From: Mycolicibacterium frederiksbergense
GTDB taxonomy: Bacteria > Actinomycetota > Actinomycetes > Mycobacteriales > Mycobacteriaceae
Reading direction: 5' to 3'
NCBI RefSeq assembly: GCF_012223425.1
Contig: NZ_CP038799.1
Location: 3,890,249 to 3,954,248 of the forward strand
DNA length: 64,000 nucleotides
The notes under the pieces are model-generated. The model was not told the DNA's origin, did no database searches, and worked only from the letters and a program-made list of their open reading frames with translations. Positions 42,197 to 50,689 of this stretch are shown here, in pieces. How positions within the stretch are numbered: the first letter of the stretch is position 1; every line of letters begins with the position of its first letter. The translations under genes were made by a program, and so were the position numbers.

Positions 42197-42574
42197 ATGC
42201 CCAGTCGTATCGACGCGGTGCTCGACGCCGCCCGCGCCCGGTTGCAGCGGATCGAGGCAGTCGATGTACCCGCCGCAGTGCAACGAGGGGCGCTGCTGGT
42301 CGACATCCGGCCGGGATGGCAGCGGGCCGCCGAGGGCGATGTTCCGGGCGCACTTGTGATCGAGCGCAATCATCTGGAGTGGCGCTGCGATCCGACCAGC
42401 GAGGCCCGCATCCCCGAGGCAGTCGGCGATGACGTCGAATGGATCGTGCTGTGCTCGCAGGGCTACACCTCCAGCCTCGCCGCCGCCGCCTTGCAGGATC
42501 TCGGGCTGCACCGGGCGACCGACGTCATCGGCGGCTATCAGGCGCTGAAGTCAGCTGCTCTCGTCGGAACGTAG
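42197..42574 (+). CDS. Rhodanese-like sulfurtransferase (Rv1066-like)
   Basis: A 125-residue single-domain rhodanese. The active Cys is in WIVLCSQGYTSSLAAA (about residue 89), with LLVDIRPGWQRAAEGDVPGA upstream. The domain may transfer sulfane sulfur from products of cysteine catabolism. It lies 4 bp after the cysteine dioxygenase gene, presumably in the same transcript. It overlaps the opposing membrane hydrolase gene by 24 bp. Confidence 0.9.
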   Translation: MPSRIDAVLDAARARLQRIEAVDVPAAVQRGALLVDIRPGWQRAAEGDVPGALVIERNHLEWRCDPTSEARIPEAVGDDVEWIVLCSQGYTSSLAAAALQDLGLHRATDVIGGYQALKSAALVGT

Positions 42575-44239
42575 CGTCGGGCGCAGTCGCTCGGTCTTCT
42601 CCGGTGTCCAGCCCGGGGGCTGCAGGATCGCCGCCCAGGCATTGGCGACATCGCGCACGTAGACGTGGCCGTGTCCGTCGGGGACGTCGACGGCGACCGC
42701 CATATCGGCGGACACCTGCAGGAAGGTCACCACCGGGATCCACTCCATCCGCGGTGACACGTCGTACCCGCGCGGCTCGCGCAGCCAATCAGGTTTGGCG
42801 AACAGCAGATCGGGGTTCCACCACGCGATCGGATCCGAGGCGTGTTGTAGATACACCACCCGGGGTTGTCCCCACGGATCGTCGGGGCGGCCCAGGTCCT
42901 TGGACGCGACGGCCGAGAACCGGACGTTCTCACCCTTATCGAAGATGGGCAGCCACTGCGGGGAACCCTCGTCGCGGTTGATGGTCAGGTTGGTCCAGAT
43001 GGTGTTCTTGAACGTGGGCCCGGAGAACAGCGCGCCGTCGGTGCGGGCGATGAGATTGTTCAACGCCAGGAACGGGGTTTCGCCGCCGAACGAGCCCAGA
43101 CTCTCGCCGAACACCACCAGCTTCGGGCGATCGGCCTCGGGCAGTTCGCGTACCAGGGCGTCGACCGCTTCGAACAACGCCTGACCGGCTTGGCGGGCGT
43201 TCTCCTGGTCGACCAGGAAGGAGATCCAGCTGGGCAGGAACGAGTACTGCATCGACACGATCGCGGTGTTGCCGTTGTACATGTACTCCAGCGAGGAGGC
43301 CTCGGCCTCGTTGATCCAGCCGGTACCGGTGGTGGTGGCCACGGCGATCACATCGCGGTCGAGCCCACCCGTGCGCTGGAGCTCCTCGGCGGCCAGCTTG
43401 GCGGTGGCCTTGATGCCGTCGGCGGAGTTGAGCCCGGCGTAGGCACGGATCGGTTCGGTGGCGGGGGAGCCGTTGAATTCGGTGAGCTCGGCCACCGACG
43501 GTCCGCCGGCCACGAAGTTGCGCCCCTGATGCCCAAGCGACTCCCAGCTCACCAGCGACTGCGGCCCGCCGGAACGCAAAGCGGTTGTGGGAGCAGGATT
43601 GTCGGGATCATCTTCGTTGTTGACGTTCTCGAACGTGCTGTTGATGGTGCTCATCGCGAAACGCACCACGATCCCGTTGAGCAACGCGATGGCGAGTGCG
43701 AGGACGAGCGCCACCGCGATCACGCCGGACACCCTCGGGGGTGCGACGCGTTCCAGCTGGCGCACCAGGTAGCGGACCAATCTGCCTACCAGCTGCCCGA
43801 TCTCGACGAACATGAACAGGAACACGATGGCCAGCACCGCCGTCAACGGATGGTCCCAGAACGCCAGCCGGGGAACGCCCATCAGGTCGCGGATATCGTC
43901 CTGCCAGACGTGGAAGTAGACGATCGCCGCGATCTGCCCGATGACGCCGACCACGAGCAGGATCAGCCAGGCCCACTTCGGCGGTTTCGGGGTGGTGTCC
44001 CGCGAGAGCATGTACCGGAACAGCCAGACGCCGAAAACCCCGAGGCCGTAGCCGATACCGCCGGCCGCGCCGCTCACCAGACCCTGGAACAGCGGGCCGC
44101 GCGGCAACAGCGACGGGGTCAGCGACAGCCAGATGAACACCAGGCCGACAGCGGTGCCGGTGAAGGTGTAATGCCTGGTCCACCAATCGCGTCTGGCGGG
44201 CGCTTCGGTGGCTTCCGGTTCAGCGGCGACGACATTCAC
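42551..44239 (-). CDS. Multi-pass alpha/beta-hydrolase-like membrane protein (Rv1069c-like)
   Basis: A 562-residue protein. The N-terminal part has several membrane helices (e.g. FTGTAVGLVFIWLSLTPSLL, SGVIAVALVLALAIALLNGI, about residues 1-215). The C-terminal half is an alpha/beta-hydrolase-like domain with a nucleophile elbow VVFGESLGSFGGETPFLA (about residue 370) and a late His (PDGHGHVYVRDV). It matches the Rv1069c slot before echA8. Enzymatic substrate unknown. Confidence 0.85.
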   Translation of the reverse strand: MNVVAAEPEATEAPARRDWWTRHYTFTGTAVGLVFIWLSLTPSLLPRGPLFQGLVSGAAGGIGYGLGVFGVWLFRYMLSRDTTPKPPKWAWLILLVVGVIGQIAAIVYFHVWQDDIRDLMGVPRLAFWDHPLTAVLAIVFLFMFVEIGQLVGRLVRYLVRQLERVAPPRVSGVIAVALVLALAIALLNGIVVRFAMSTINSTFENVNNEDDPDNPAPTTALRSGGPQSLVSWESLGHQGRNFVAGGPSVAELTEFNGSPATEPIRAYAGLNSADGIKATAKLAAEELQRTGGLDRDVIAVATTTGTGWINEAEASSLEYMYNGNTAIVSMQYSFLPSWISFLVDQENARQAGQALFEAVDALVRELPEADRPKLVVFGESLGSFGGETPFLALNNLIARTDGALFSGPTFKNTIWTNLTINRDEGSPQWLPIFDKGENVRFSAVASKDLGRPDDPWGQPRVVYLQHASDPIAWWNPDLLFAKPDWLREPRGYDVSPRMEWIPVVTFLQVSADMAVAVDVPDGHGHVYVRDVANAWAAILQPPGWTPEKTERLRPTLRSDESS

Positions 44240-44248
44240 CGCTCGACT

Positions 44249-45031
44249 TTAGCGATGGGTGAAGTTCGCCGCGCGCTTCTCGGTGAACGCGGCCATGCCT
44301 TCCTTCTGATCCTCGGTCGCGAAGGCCGAGTGGAAGATCCGCCGCTCGTAGAGCAGACCTTCGGCCAGCGTCGACTCGAAGGCGCGGTTGACGGCCTCCT
44401 TGGCCATCCGCGCCGCCGACAGCGACATCCCGGCGATCGTCACTGCGGTGGCGTTCGCCTCGTCGAGCAGGGTGTCGGCCGGGACCACCCGGGAGACCAG
44501 GCCGCTGCGCTCGGCCTCGGCGGCATCGATGGTGCGGCCGGTGAGAATCAGGTCCATCGCCTTGGCCTTGCCGATGGCGCGGGTCAGTCGCTGGCTGCCA
44601 CCCATGCCGGGCAGCACGCCGAGCTTGATCTCGGGCTGGCCGAACTTCGCGGTGTCCGCGGCGATCAGCAGGTCGCACATCATGGCCAGCTCGCATCCGC
44701 CGCCGAGGGCGTAGCCGGCGACCGCGGCGATGGTGGGGGTGCGGGTGGCGGCGAACGTGCCCCAGTGCGCGAAGAAATCCTGGCTGAACACATCCGCGAA
44801 GGACAGGTCGGCCATCTCCTTGATGTCGGCGCCGGCGGCGAACGCCTTCGCGCTGCCGGTCAGGATGATGGCGCCGATGCCGGGGTCGGCGTCGAGTTCC
44901 GCTGCGGCAGCGGTGACCTCGTGCATGACCTGGCTGTTGAGCGCGTTGAGCGCCTTGGGCCGGTTCAGCGTGATGGTGGCCACCCGGCCGTCGCGGGTCA
45001 CCAGAATGGTCTCGAAGTCTTGTGTGGTCAT
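44249..45031 (-). CDS. echA8: Enoyl-CoA hydratase EchA8
   Basis: A 260-residue crotonase. The oxyanion-hole residues are in FAAGADIKEMADL (about residue 63) and the catalytic Glu pair in YALGGGCELAMMCDLLIAAD (about 112) and FGQPEIKLGVLPGMGGSQRL (about 135). Hydrates enoyl-CoA in beta-oxidation. Nine bases before the convergent-side neighbour and ten after echA9, so part of an echA9-echA8 operon. Length is normal. Confidence 0.92.
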   Translation of the reverse strand: MTTQDFETILVTRDGRVATITLNRPKALNALNSQVMHEVTAAAAELDADPGIGAIILTGSAKAFAAGADIKEMADLSFADVFSQDFFAHWGTFAATRTPTIAAVAGYALGGGCELAMMCDLLIAADTAKFGQPEIKLGVLPGMGGSQRLTRAIGKAKAMDLILTGRTIDAAEAERSGLVSRVVPADTLLDEANATAVTIAGMSLSAARMAKEAVNRAFESTLAEGLLYERRIFHSAFATEDQKEGMAAFTEKRAANFTHR

Positions 45032-45040
45032 GGCAACCTC

Positions 45041-46075
45041 TCAGAACGTCAGATCGGGGTGGGCGGAAGCGAAATAGGCGTCGACGGCCGCGTCGTCGCA
45101 GAGGTCGAGCGTGGCCGGTGACCACTGGGGGTTGCGGTCCTTGTCCACCAACTGCGCGCGGATGCCCTCGACGAAATCGTGCGACTTCGCCGAGGCCACC
45201 GACACCCGGAACTCCTGCTGCAGAACCTCTTCCAGGGTGTGCAGGTGCGCCGCGCGGCGCACCGCGGTGAGCGTGACGGCCAGCGCGATCGGTGAGCGGG
45301 TGCCGATCAGGTGGGCGGCGGCGTCGGCCGCTTCGGTTTCCTGGCGGCGCAGGTCGTCGACGATATCGGCGACGGTCTCGCGGGCATAGCAGGTGTCGAT
45401 CCACTCGCGCTGGGCGAGCAGCTCGCTGGCCGGCGGCTCCTCGGCGTAGGAATTCAAGGCGTCCTCGTGTCCGTCGGTGACGACGGCTTCGGCGAAGTCG
45501 GCCAGCCGCTCGTGCGGGACGAAGTGGTCGGCGAAGCCGAGGGCGATGGCGTCCGCACCGGAGAACGGGGCCCCGGTCAATGCGGCGTGCAGGCCCAGCA
45601 GGCCCGGGGTGCGCGAGAGCAGATAGGTGCCGCCGACGTCGGGGATGAAGCCGATACCGACCTCGGGCATGCCCATCTTGGTCTTGTCGGTGACCACCCG
45701 GACGTTGCCGTGCGCCGCGACGCCGACGCCGCCGCCCATGACGATGCCGTCCATCAGCGCGATGTAGGGCTTCCGGTAGCGGCCGATGTGGGCGTTGAGC
45801 CGGTACTCGTCCCACCAGAACTTGCGTGCGTAGGAGCCGTCGCCCTTGGCGCTGTGATAGAGCGCGACGACGTCACCGCCGGCGCACAGCCCGCGCTCGC
45901 CCGCGCCGGTGAGGAGCACCGAGCGCACCGCGTCGTCGTTCTCCCAGGTCGTGAGGGCCGTCTGCAGGCCGTCGACCATCACGTCGTTGAGCGAGTTGAT
46001 CGCCTTCGGACGATTGAGCGTGACGACCCCGACGCCGTTGCGGACACTTACTAGGATGTCCTCGTTTTCTGCCAC
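45041..46075 (-). CDS. echA9: Crotonase EchA9 (3-hydroxyisobutyryl-CoA hydrolase type)
   Basis: A 344-residue crotonase-fold enzyme of the longer HIBYL-CoA hydrolase-like class. It has the N-terminal VVTLNRPKAINSLNDVMVDG, LCAGGDVVALYHSAKGDGSY and MDGIVMGGGVGVAAHGNVRV, then MPEVGIGFIPDVGGTYLLSR. The extra ~90-residue C-terminal region separates it from true hydratases. A function in valine or lipid catabolism is possible; the M. tuberculosis orthologue is annotated EchA9. GTG start; it ends ten bases before the echA8 start. Confidence 0.9.
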   Translation of the reverse strand: MAENEDILVSVRNGVGVVTLNRPKAINSLNDVMVDGLQTALTTWENDDAVRSVLLTGAGERGLCAGGDVVALYHSAKGDGSYARKFWWDEYRLNAHIGRYRKPYIALMDGIVMGGGVGVAAHGNVRVVTDKTKMGMPEVGIGFIPDVGGTYLLSRTPGLLGLHAALTGAPFSGADAIALGFADHFVPHERLADFAEAVVTDGHEDALNSYAEEPPASELLAQREWIDTCYARETVADIVDDLRRQETEAADAAAHLIGTRSPIALAVTLTAVRRAAHLHTLEEVLQQEFRVSVASAKSHDFVEGIRAQLVDKDRNPQWSPATLDLCDDAAVDAYFASAHPDLTF

Positions 46076-46259
46076 GTTTGCAATCTAGTTCGTAGCCTCC
46101 GTGTGACACGCGACGGGTAGGGTTTGCACCGATCAACCTGGACGTTTCCTGAGAACATTCTCAGTCGTGACCGGCTGGGCATGGGAACCTGATCGGACCG
46201 TTGATCGTTGAACGTGTGTTCGTCAATCGAACCACCAGTACTGATGGAGAGGACCTACG

Positions 46260-47108
46260 GTGCGCGAAAGCAGCAACCCGGTATTCCGATCACTGCCCAA
46301 GGGGCAGGGCGGATACGCGCAGTTCGGTACCGGAGCCGCAAGCTTCGGTGCGCAGCAGGTGCAGGCGGAGCCCTACGCGACGCAGTACCCGGATCAGCAG
46401 CAGGCCGGCGTTTCCCGGCCGATGACCATCGACGACGTCGTGACGAAGACGGGCATCACCCTCGCGGTGGTGACGGCTCTCGGCGTTCTGTCGTACTTCA
46501 TGGTGTCCATGAGCCCCGGCCTGATGATGCCGTTCGTGCTCGTCGGCGGTCTCGGTGGCTTCGCACTGATCATGATCGCGACCTTCGGTCGCAAGCAGGA
46601 CAACCCGGCCATCGTGCTGAGCTACGCGGCGCTGGAGGGTGTGTTCCTCGGTGCCGCCTCGTTCCTCTTCGCGAACCTGGTCTCCACCGGTGGCCCGGGG
46701 ATGATCGCGCAGGCCATCTTCGGCACCGTCGGCGTCTTCGTCGGCATGCTGGTGGTCTACCGGACCGGAGCCATCCGGGTCACCCCCAAGTTCACCCGGA
46801 TGATGGTGGCGGCGCTCTTCGGCGTCGTCGCGATCGCGTTGCTCAACATGGTGCTCGCGCTGTTCGGCGTCGGCGGCGGCGAGGGCTTCGGCCTGCGCAG
46901 CGGCGGCCCGCTGGCGATCATCTTCTCGCTGGTCTGCATCGGTCTGGCGGCGTTCATGTTCCTGATCGACTTCGACTCGGCTGACCAGATGATCCGCGCC
47001 GGTGCTCCGGAGAAGGCCGCCTGGGGCGTCGCCCTCGGGCTGACGGTCACCCTGGTGTGGCTGTACCTGGAGATCCTGCGCCTGCTGAGCTACTTCAACA
47101 ACGACTAG
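46260..47108 (+). CDS. Bax inhibitor-1/YccA-family membrane protein (Rv1072-like)
   Basis: A 282-residue protein. The cytoplasmic N-terminal region (about 55 residues) is followed by seven hydrophobic helices, including GVLSYFMVSMSPGLMMPFVL, VLSYAALEGVFLGAASFLFA and TLVWLYLEILRLLSYFNND at the end, the pattern of the BI-1/TMBIM-like DUF family. Function in mycobacteria is unknown. GTG start at 46260 has gagagg upstream; an intrinsic terminator follows. Confidence 0.85.
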   Translation: MRESSNPVFRSLPKGQGGYAQFGTGAASFGAQQVQAEPYATQYPDQQQAGVSRPMTIDDVVTKTGITLAVVTALGVLSYFMVSMSPGLMMPFVLVGGLGGFALIMIATFGRKQDNPAIVLSYAALEGVFLGAASFLFANLVSTGGPGMIAQAIFGTVGVFVGMLVVYRTGAIRVTPKFTRMMVAALFGVVAIALLNMVLALFGVGGGEGFGLRSGGPLAIIFSLVCIGLAAFMFLIDFDSADQMIRAGAPEKAAWGVALGLTVTLVWLYLEILRLLSYFNND

Positions 47109-47123
47109 TACGTCGGCGAGAGA

Positions 47124-47153
47124 AAGGGCGTCCACCATGTGGGCGCCCTTTTT
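47124..47153 (+). terminator. Intrinsic terminator of the BI-1-like gene
   Basis: The hairpin arms aagggcg-tccac and gtggg-cgccctt (one G-T pair) are followed by ttttt, 15 bp after the stop codon. A standard Rho-independent terminator. Confidence 0.75.
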
Positions 47154-47169
47154 CATGCGCGCATATCGT

Positions 47170-47231
47170 CTTGACTCTGCGGTGGTGGGGAGGTCTACTC
47201 GCACTTTTGCGCCGTGACCGCATAGTCAATA
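47170..47231. repeat. 62-bp palindromic repeat, copy 1 (upstream of DUF559-like gene)
   Basis: Starts cttgactctgcg and ends cgcatagtcaata, with actcgcactttt in the middle. The ends pair (ttgact/agtcaa), so it can form a stem. Aligned by hand without gaps, it matches copy 2 at 48 of 62 positions. The DUF559-like gene starts 87 bp later. Confidence 0.65.
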
Positions 47232-47317
47232 CAGCGCGGGTATCCCCAGCGGCCGATTGATCCACAGATTGCTGCGGGCAGGTGGTCTCACCAGGTCCGA
47301 TCCCGAATGCTTGACTC

Positions 47318-48172
47318 ATGGAAGAGCCGTTCATCGGCAGTGAGGCACTGTCGGCAGGAAGGCTCACCCGCCACGAGTTGCGCAAGTACTACCGCACCGT
47401 TCTGCCCGATGTGTACATGGGCAAGTGGGCCAACCCATCTCGGCAACAGCGCCTTCGCGCGGCGTGGCTGTGGTCGCATCGGCAGGCGGTGATCGCGGGC
47501 AGTTCGGCTGCGGCGCTATACGGAGCCAAGTGGATCAGCCAAGCCGCTCCCGTCGAACTGATCTGGCCTAACGCCAGACCGCCGAGCGGCGTCATCACCC
47601 GCCATGATCTCCTACTCGCTGACGAGGCCCGGACGATGCACGACATGGCGGTCACCACCGTGGAGCGCACTGCGTTCGACCTGGGACGCAGAGGTCAATT
47701 CGGAGACGCCGTCGCCCGCCTGGATGCACTCGGCGCGGCGACCGGTTTCAAAGCCGACGATGTGCGCACGCTTGCTGAGCGACACCCTCACACCCGAGGC
47801 CTGCCGCAACTGAAGAATGCGTTGGATCTGTATGACCCCGGGAGCCAATCTCCCAAGGAGACGTGGCTGCGGTTGTTGCTGATGAAGTCAGGGTTTCCGC
47901 GGCCACGGACCCAGATCCCGGTACTCGACTGGGACGGCTACCCGGTGTACTTCCTCGACATGGGATGGGAAGATCTCTTGCTCGCAGTCGAATACGACGG
48001 TGAACAGCACACGGGGACGCTCGGCTACGACATCGACCGCCACGACTACATCGCCGGCGTGGGTTGGACGCTCGTCCGGGTCGCGGCGGGGCAGCGGAGT
48101 GCCGGAATCATCAGGCGGGTACAGCGTGAATGGAACAGGCTGGCGCCCAACACCAACTTGACTCTGCGTTGA
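47318..48172 (+). CDS. DUF559/AbiEi-like protein
   Basis: A 284-residue protein of a type common in mycobacteria. The N-terminus has an AbiEi-like winged-helix region (SAGRLTRHELRKYYRTVLPD, followed by SSAAALYGAKWI). The C-terminal ~110 residues resemble DUF559/Vsr-fold nucleases (SPKETWLRLLLMKSGFPRPR, DLLLAVEYDGEQHTGTLGYD, HDYIAGVGWTLVRVAAGQR); the VEYDGEQH acidic/His motif is the likely active site. It has no partner toxin gene here. Its 3' end lies inside repeat copy 2. Biochemical function unproven. Confidence 0.75.
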   Translation: MEEPFIGSEALSAGRLTRHELRKYYRTVLPDVYMGKWANPSRQQRLRAAWLWSHRQAVIAGSSAAALYGAKWISQAAPVELIWPNARPPSGVITRHDLLLADEARTMHDMAVTTVERTAFDLGRRGQFGDAVARLDALGAATGFKADDVRTLAERHPHTRGLPQLKNALDLYDPGSQSPKETWLRLLLMKSGFPRPRTQIPVLDWDGYPVYFLDMGWEDLLLAVEYDGEQHTGTLGYDIDRHDYIAGVGWTLVRVAAGQRSAGIIRRVQREWNRLAPNTNLTLR

Positions 48173-48217
48173 GGGCGCGGCCCACTCGCACTTTCGCGCC
48201 CTGGGCGCAAAGTCAAG
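48157..48217. repeat. Palindromic repeat, copy 2 (overlaps end of DUF559-like gene)
   Basis: Starts cttgactctgcgttgagggc and ends gggcgcaaagtcaag. The 7-bp arms cttgact and agtcaag pair perfectly, with an inner gggcgcg/cgcgccc. The last five codons and the stop of the DUF559-like gene fall in it. Related to copy 1 at 47170-47231. Confidence 0.65.
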
Positions 48218-48233
48218 CCAACGCGGCGTAAAC

Positions 48234-49421
48234 CTAGGGCACCCGGGGCGATACCCGGCTCGCCGCCTCGACGGCGTTGGCCCGCGCGATGTCGACATCG
48301 GCGTCGTAGGCCAGCGCCACACCCATCCGCCGCTTCACGAAGCTCTCCGGCTTCCCGAACAGCCGGATATCGGTGTGCGGCACGGCCAGCGCGGCCTCGA
48401 CCCCGTCGAAGACGACACCCGCGGCGTCGACACCGCCGTAGATCACCGCGCTGGCACCGGGTGACTTGAGCGTGGTGTCGACCGGCAGGCCGAGGATCGC
48501 CCGCGCATGCAGCTCGAACTCGTTCTGCCACTGCGTCACCATCGTCACCATGCCGGTGTCATGCGGGCGCGGGCTGACCTCGCTGAACCACACCTGATCG
48601 CCCTTGACGAACAGCTCGACACCGAAAATGCCCTGCCCACCCAGGTTCTCGGTCACCGCGCGGGCGATCTCCTGGGCGCTGCGCAGGGCCGCATCCGACA
48701 TCGGATGCGGCTGCCAGCTCTCCACGTAGTCGCCGCTGACCTGCTTGTGACCGATCGGTTCGCAGAATTGGGTGCCGTCGAGCGCCCGCACCGTCAGCAG
48801 CGTGATCTCGTAGTCGAAGTCGATGAACCCTTCGACGATGATCCGGGTATTGCTCACCCGGCTGCCCGACATCGCGTACTCCCAGGCAGCCGCGACATCG
48901 TCGGGCCCGTCGATCTTGGATTGGCCCTTGCCCGAACTGCTCATCACCGGCTTCACCACGCACGGGTAGCCGATGCCGCCGTCGATCGCCTCCTGCAACT
49001 CCGACAGCGAATCGCAGAACCGGTAGGGGCTGGTGGACACCCCGAGGGTTTCGGCCGCCAGCCGCCGGATGCCCTCCCGGTCCATGGTCAGCCGGGCCGC
49101 CCGCGCGGTCGGGATCACCCGGACCGCACCGGCGTCCTCGAGGGCTTCCAGCACCGGAGTCGCGATCGCCTCGATCTCGGGCACCACCAGATCGGGCTTA
49201 TCGGCCTCGATCAGCGCCCGCAACGCCTCCGGATCGGTCATCGTGATGGTGCGCGCGTGATGGGCGACCTGATGGCCCGGTGCATCCGGGTACCGGTCCA
49301 CGGCAATGGTTTCCACGCCCAGCCGCTGCAGCGCGATCAGGACCTCGCGGCCGAGCTCGCCGGAGCCGAGCAGCATCACCCGGGTGGCGTGCGGAGACAG
49401 CGGGGTTCCGAGGGTGGTCAT
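48234..49421 (-). CDS. purT: Formate-dependent phosphoribosylglycinamide formyltransferase PurT
   Basis: A 395-residue ATP-grasp enzyme that formylates GAR with formate and ATP, the folate-independent purine step. It has the N-terminal loop VMLLGSGELGREVLIALQRL, EIEAIATPVLEALEDAG, the ATP-grasp core VVKPVMSSSGKGQSKI (about residue 160) and the Mg site EVSPRPHDTGMVTM (about 290). It starts 4 bp after the fadA3 stop, so it is probably cotranscribed with that thiolase. It occupies the position of Rv1073 in the compared gene order. Confidence 0.92.
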   Translation of the reverse strand: MTTLGTPLSPHATRVMLLGSGELGREVLIALQRLGVETIAVDRYPDAPGHQVAHHARTITMTDPEALRALIEADKPDLVVPEIEAIATPVLEALEDAGAVRVIPTARAARLTMDREGIRRLAAETLGVSTSPYRFCDSLSELQEAIDGGIGYPCVVKPVMSSSGKGQSKIDGPDDVAAAWEYAMSGSRVSNTRIIVEGFIDFDYEITLLTVRALDGTQFCEPIGHKQVSGDYVESWQPHPMSDAALRSAQEIARAVTENLGGQGIFGVELFVKGDQVWFSEVSPRPHDTGMVTMVTQWQNEFELHARAILGLPVDTTLKSPGASAVIYGGVDAAGVVFDGVEAALAVPHTDIRLFGKPESFVKRRMGVALAYDADVDIARANAVEAASRVSPRVP

Positions 49422-49425
49422 CGGG

Positions 49426-50643
49426 TCAGGAGAGCCGCTCCACGACCATTGCCATGCCCTGGCCGCCACCGACACACATCGACTCGATGCCGAACGTCTT
49501 GTCGTGGGTGGCCAGGTTGTTCAGCAGCGTCGCGGTGATGCGGGCACCGGTCATACCGAAGGGATGCCCCAGCGCGATCGCACCGCCGGAGACGTTCAGC
49601 TTGTCCTCGTCGATGCCGAGCTCGCGCGCGGAGCCGATCACCTGGACGGCGAAGGCCTCGTTGATCTCGACCAGGTCGATATCGGAGATCGTCTTGCCGG
49701 CCTTGGCCAGTGCCTTGCGGATGGCCTCGATCGGGCCCAGCCCCATGATCTCCGGGGACAGCCCGGACACGCCGGTGGAGACGATGCGCGCCAGCGGGGT
49801 CAGGCCCAGCTCCTTGGCCTTGGTGTCGCTCATGATGACGACGGCGGCAGCACCGTCGTTCAGCGGACACGCGTTGCCGGCGGTGATCGTGCCGTTCGGG
49901 CGGAACACCGGCTTGAGCTGGCTGATCTTCTCGTAGGAGGTGCCCGCGCGCGGGCCGTCATCCGTGGAGACGACGGTGCCGTCGGGCAGCGTCACCGGCG
50001 AGATCTCGCGCTCGAAGAACCCGCTCTTGATGGCTTCCTCGGCCCGGTTCTGCGACCGCACGCCCCAGTGGTCCTGGTCTTCGCGGCTGATGCCGGTGTA
50101 GGTGGCGACGTTCTCGGCGGTCTGGCCCATGGCGATGTAGACATCGGGGATGAGGCCGTCCTCGCGCGGGTCATGCCATGGGATGTCGCCCTCGGCCTGC
50201 GTGACGGTGCGCGCCTGAGCCTCCTCGAACAGGGCGTTCTTGCTGTTGGGCGCTCCGTCGGCGGCGCCGACGCCGAAGCGCGACACCGTCTCGACACCGG
50301 CGGAGATGAACACGTCACCCTCGCCGGCCTTGATGGCGTGGAAGGCCATCCGGGTGGTCTGCAGCGACGACGAGCAGTACCGGTTGACGGTGGTGCCGGG
50401 CAGGAAGTCGTAGCCGAGTTCGACGGCCACCGCACGGGCGATGTTGTAGCCGGCCTCACCGGCGGGCTGTGCGCAGCCCATCATCAGGTCGTCGATATCG
50501 CGGGGATCCAGCGAGGGCACCTTGTCCAACACCGCGCGCACCATCTGGGCAGCCAGGTCGTCGGGACGCATGGTGGCCAGCGATCCCTTGACGGCGCGTC
50601 CGATGGGGGAGCGGGCGGTGGCGACGATGACGGCTTCGGGCAT
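49426..50643 (-). CDS. fadA3: Acetyl-CoA acyltransferase FadA3
   Basis: A 405-residue thiolase that cleaves 3-ketoacyl-CoA. The nucleophile Cys is in VNRYCSSSLQTTRMAFHAIK (about residue 89); the C-terminal His is in VSGGAIALGHPFGMTGARI (about 355) and the second Cys in IESMCVGGGQGMAM (about 387). Sequence and neighbours agree with FadA3 (Rv1074c). A KstR-pattern site ends 40 bp upstream of the ATG, so it may belong to the sterol-catabolic regulon. Confidence 0.93.
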   Translation of the reverse strand: MPEAVIVATARSPIGRAVKGSLATMRPDDLAAQMVRAVLDKVPSLDPRDIDDLMMGCAQPAGEAGYNIARAVAVELGYDFLPGTTVNRYCSSSLQTTRMAFHAIKAGEGDVFISAGVETVSRFGVGAADGAPNSKNALFEEAQARTVTQAEGDIPWHDPREDGLIPDVYIAMGQTAENVATYTGISREDQDHWGVRSQNRAEEAIKSGFFEREISPVTLPDGTVVSTDDGPRAGTSYEKISQLKPVFRPNGTITAGNACPLNDGAAAVVIMSDTKAKELGLTPLARIVSTGVSGLSPEIMGLGPIEAIRKALAKAGKTISDIDLVEINEAFAVQVIGSARELGIDEDKLNVSGGAIALGHPFGMTGARITATLLNNLATHDKTFGIESMCVGGGQGMAMVVERLS

Positions 50644-50669
50644 GACGGCTCCTCGGGACTCAATACATC

Positions 50670-50683
50670 TAGAACGTGTTGCA
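50670..50683. promoter_or_regulatory. KstR-type operator before fadA3
   Basis: tagaacgtgttgca matches TnnAACnnGTTnnA, with the same AGAACGTGTT core as the site at 36599. It lies in the fadA3 promoter region and just before the stop of the neighbouring GDSL gene. Confidence 0.6.
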
Positions 50684-50689
50684 CAAAAC

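Noticed and set aside
42866..45121. 751-codon plus-strand frame over the membrane hydrolase and echA8
   Set aside because: Antisense shadow: two well-supported minus-strand genes with catalytic motifs occupy the same bases.
47231..47317. Possible second small gene between repeat copy 1 and the DUF559-like start
   Set aside because: No ribosome binding site or plausible start codon with downstream open frame is visible.
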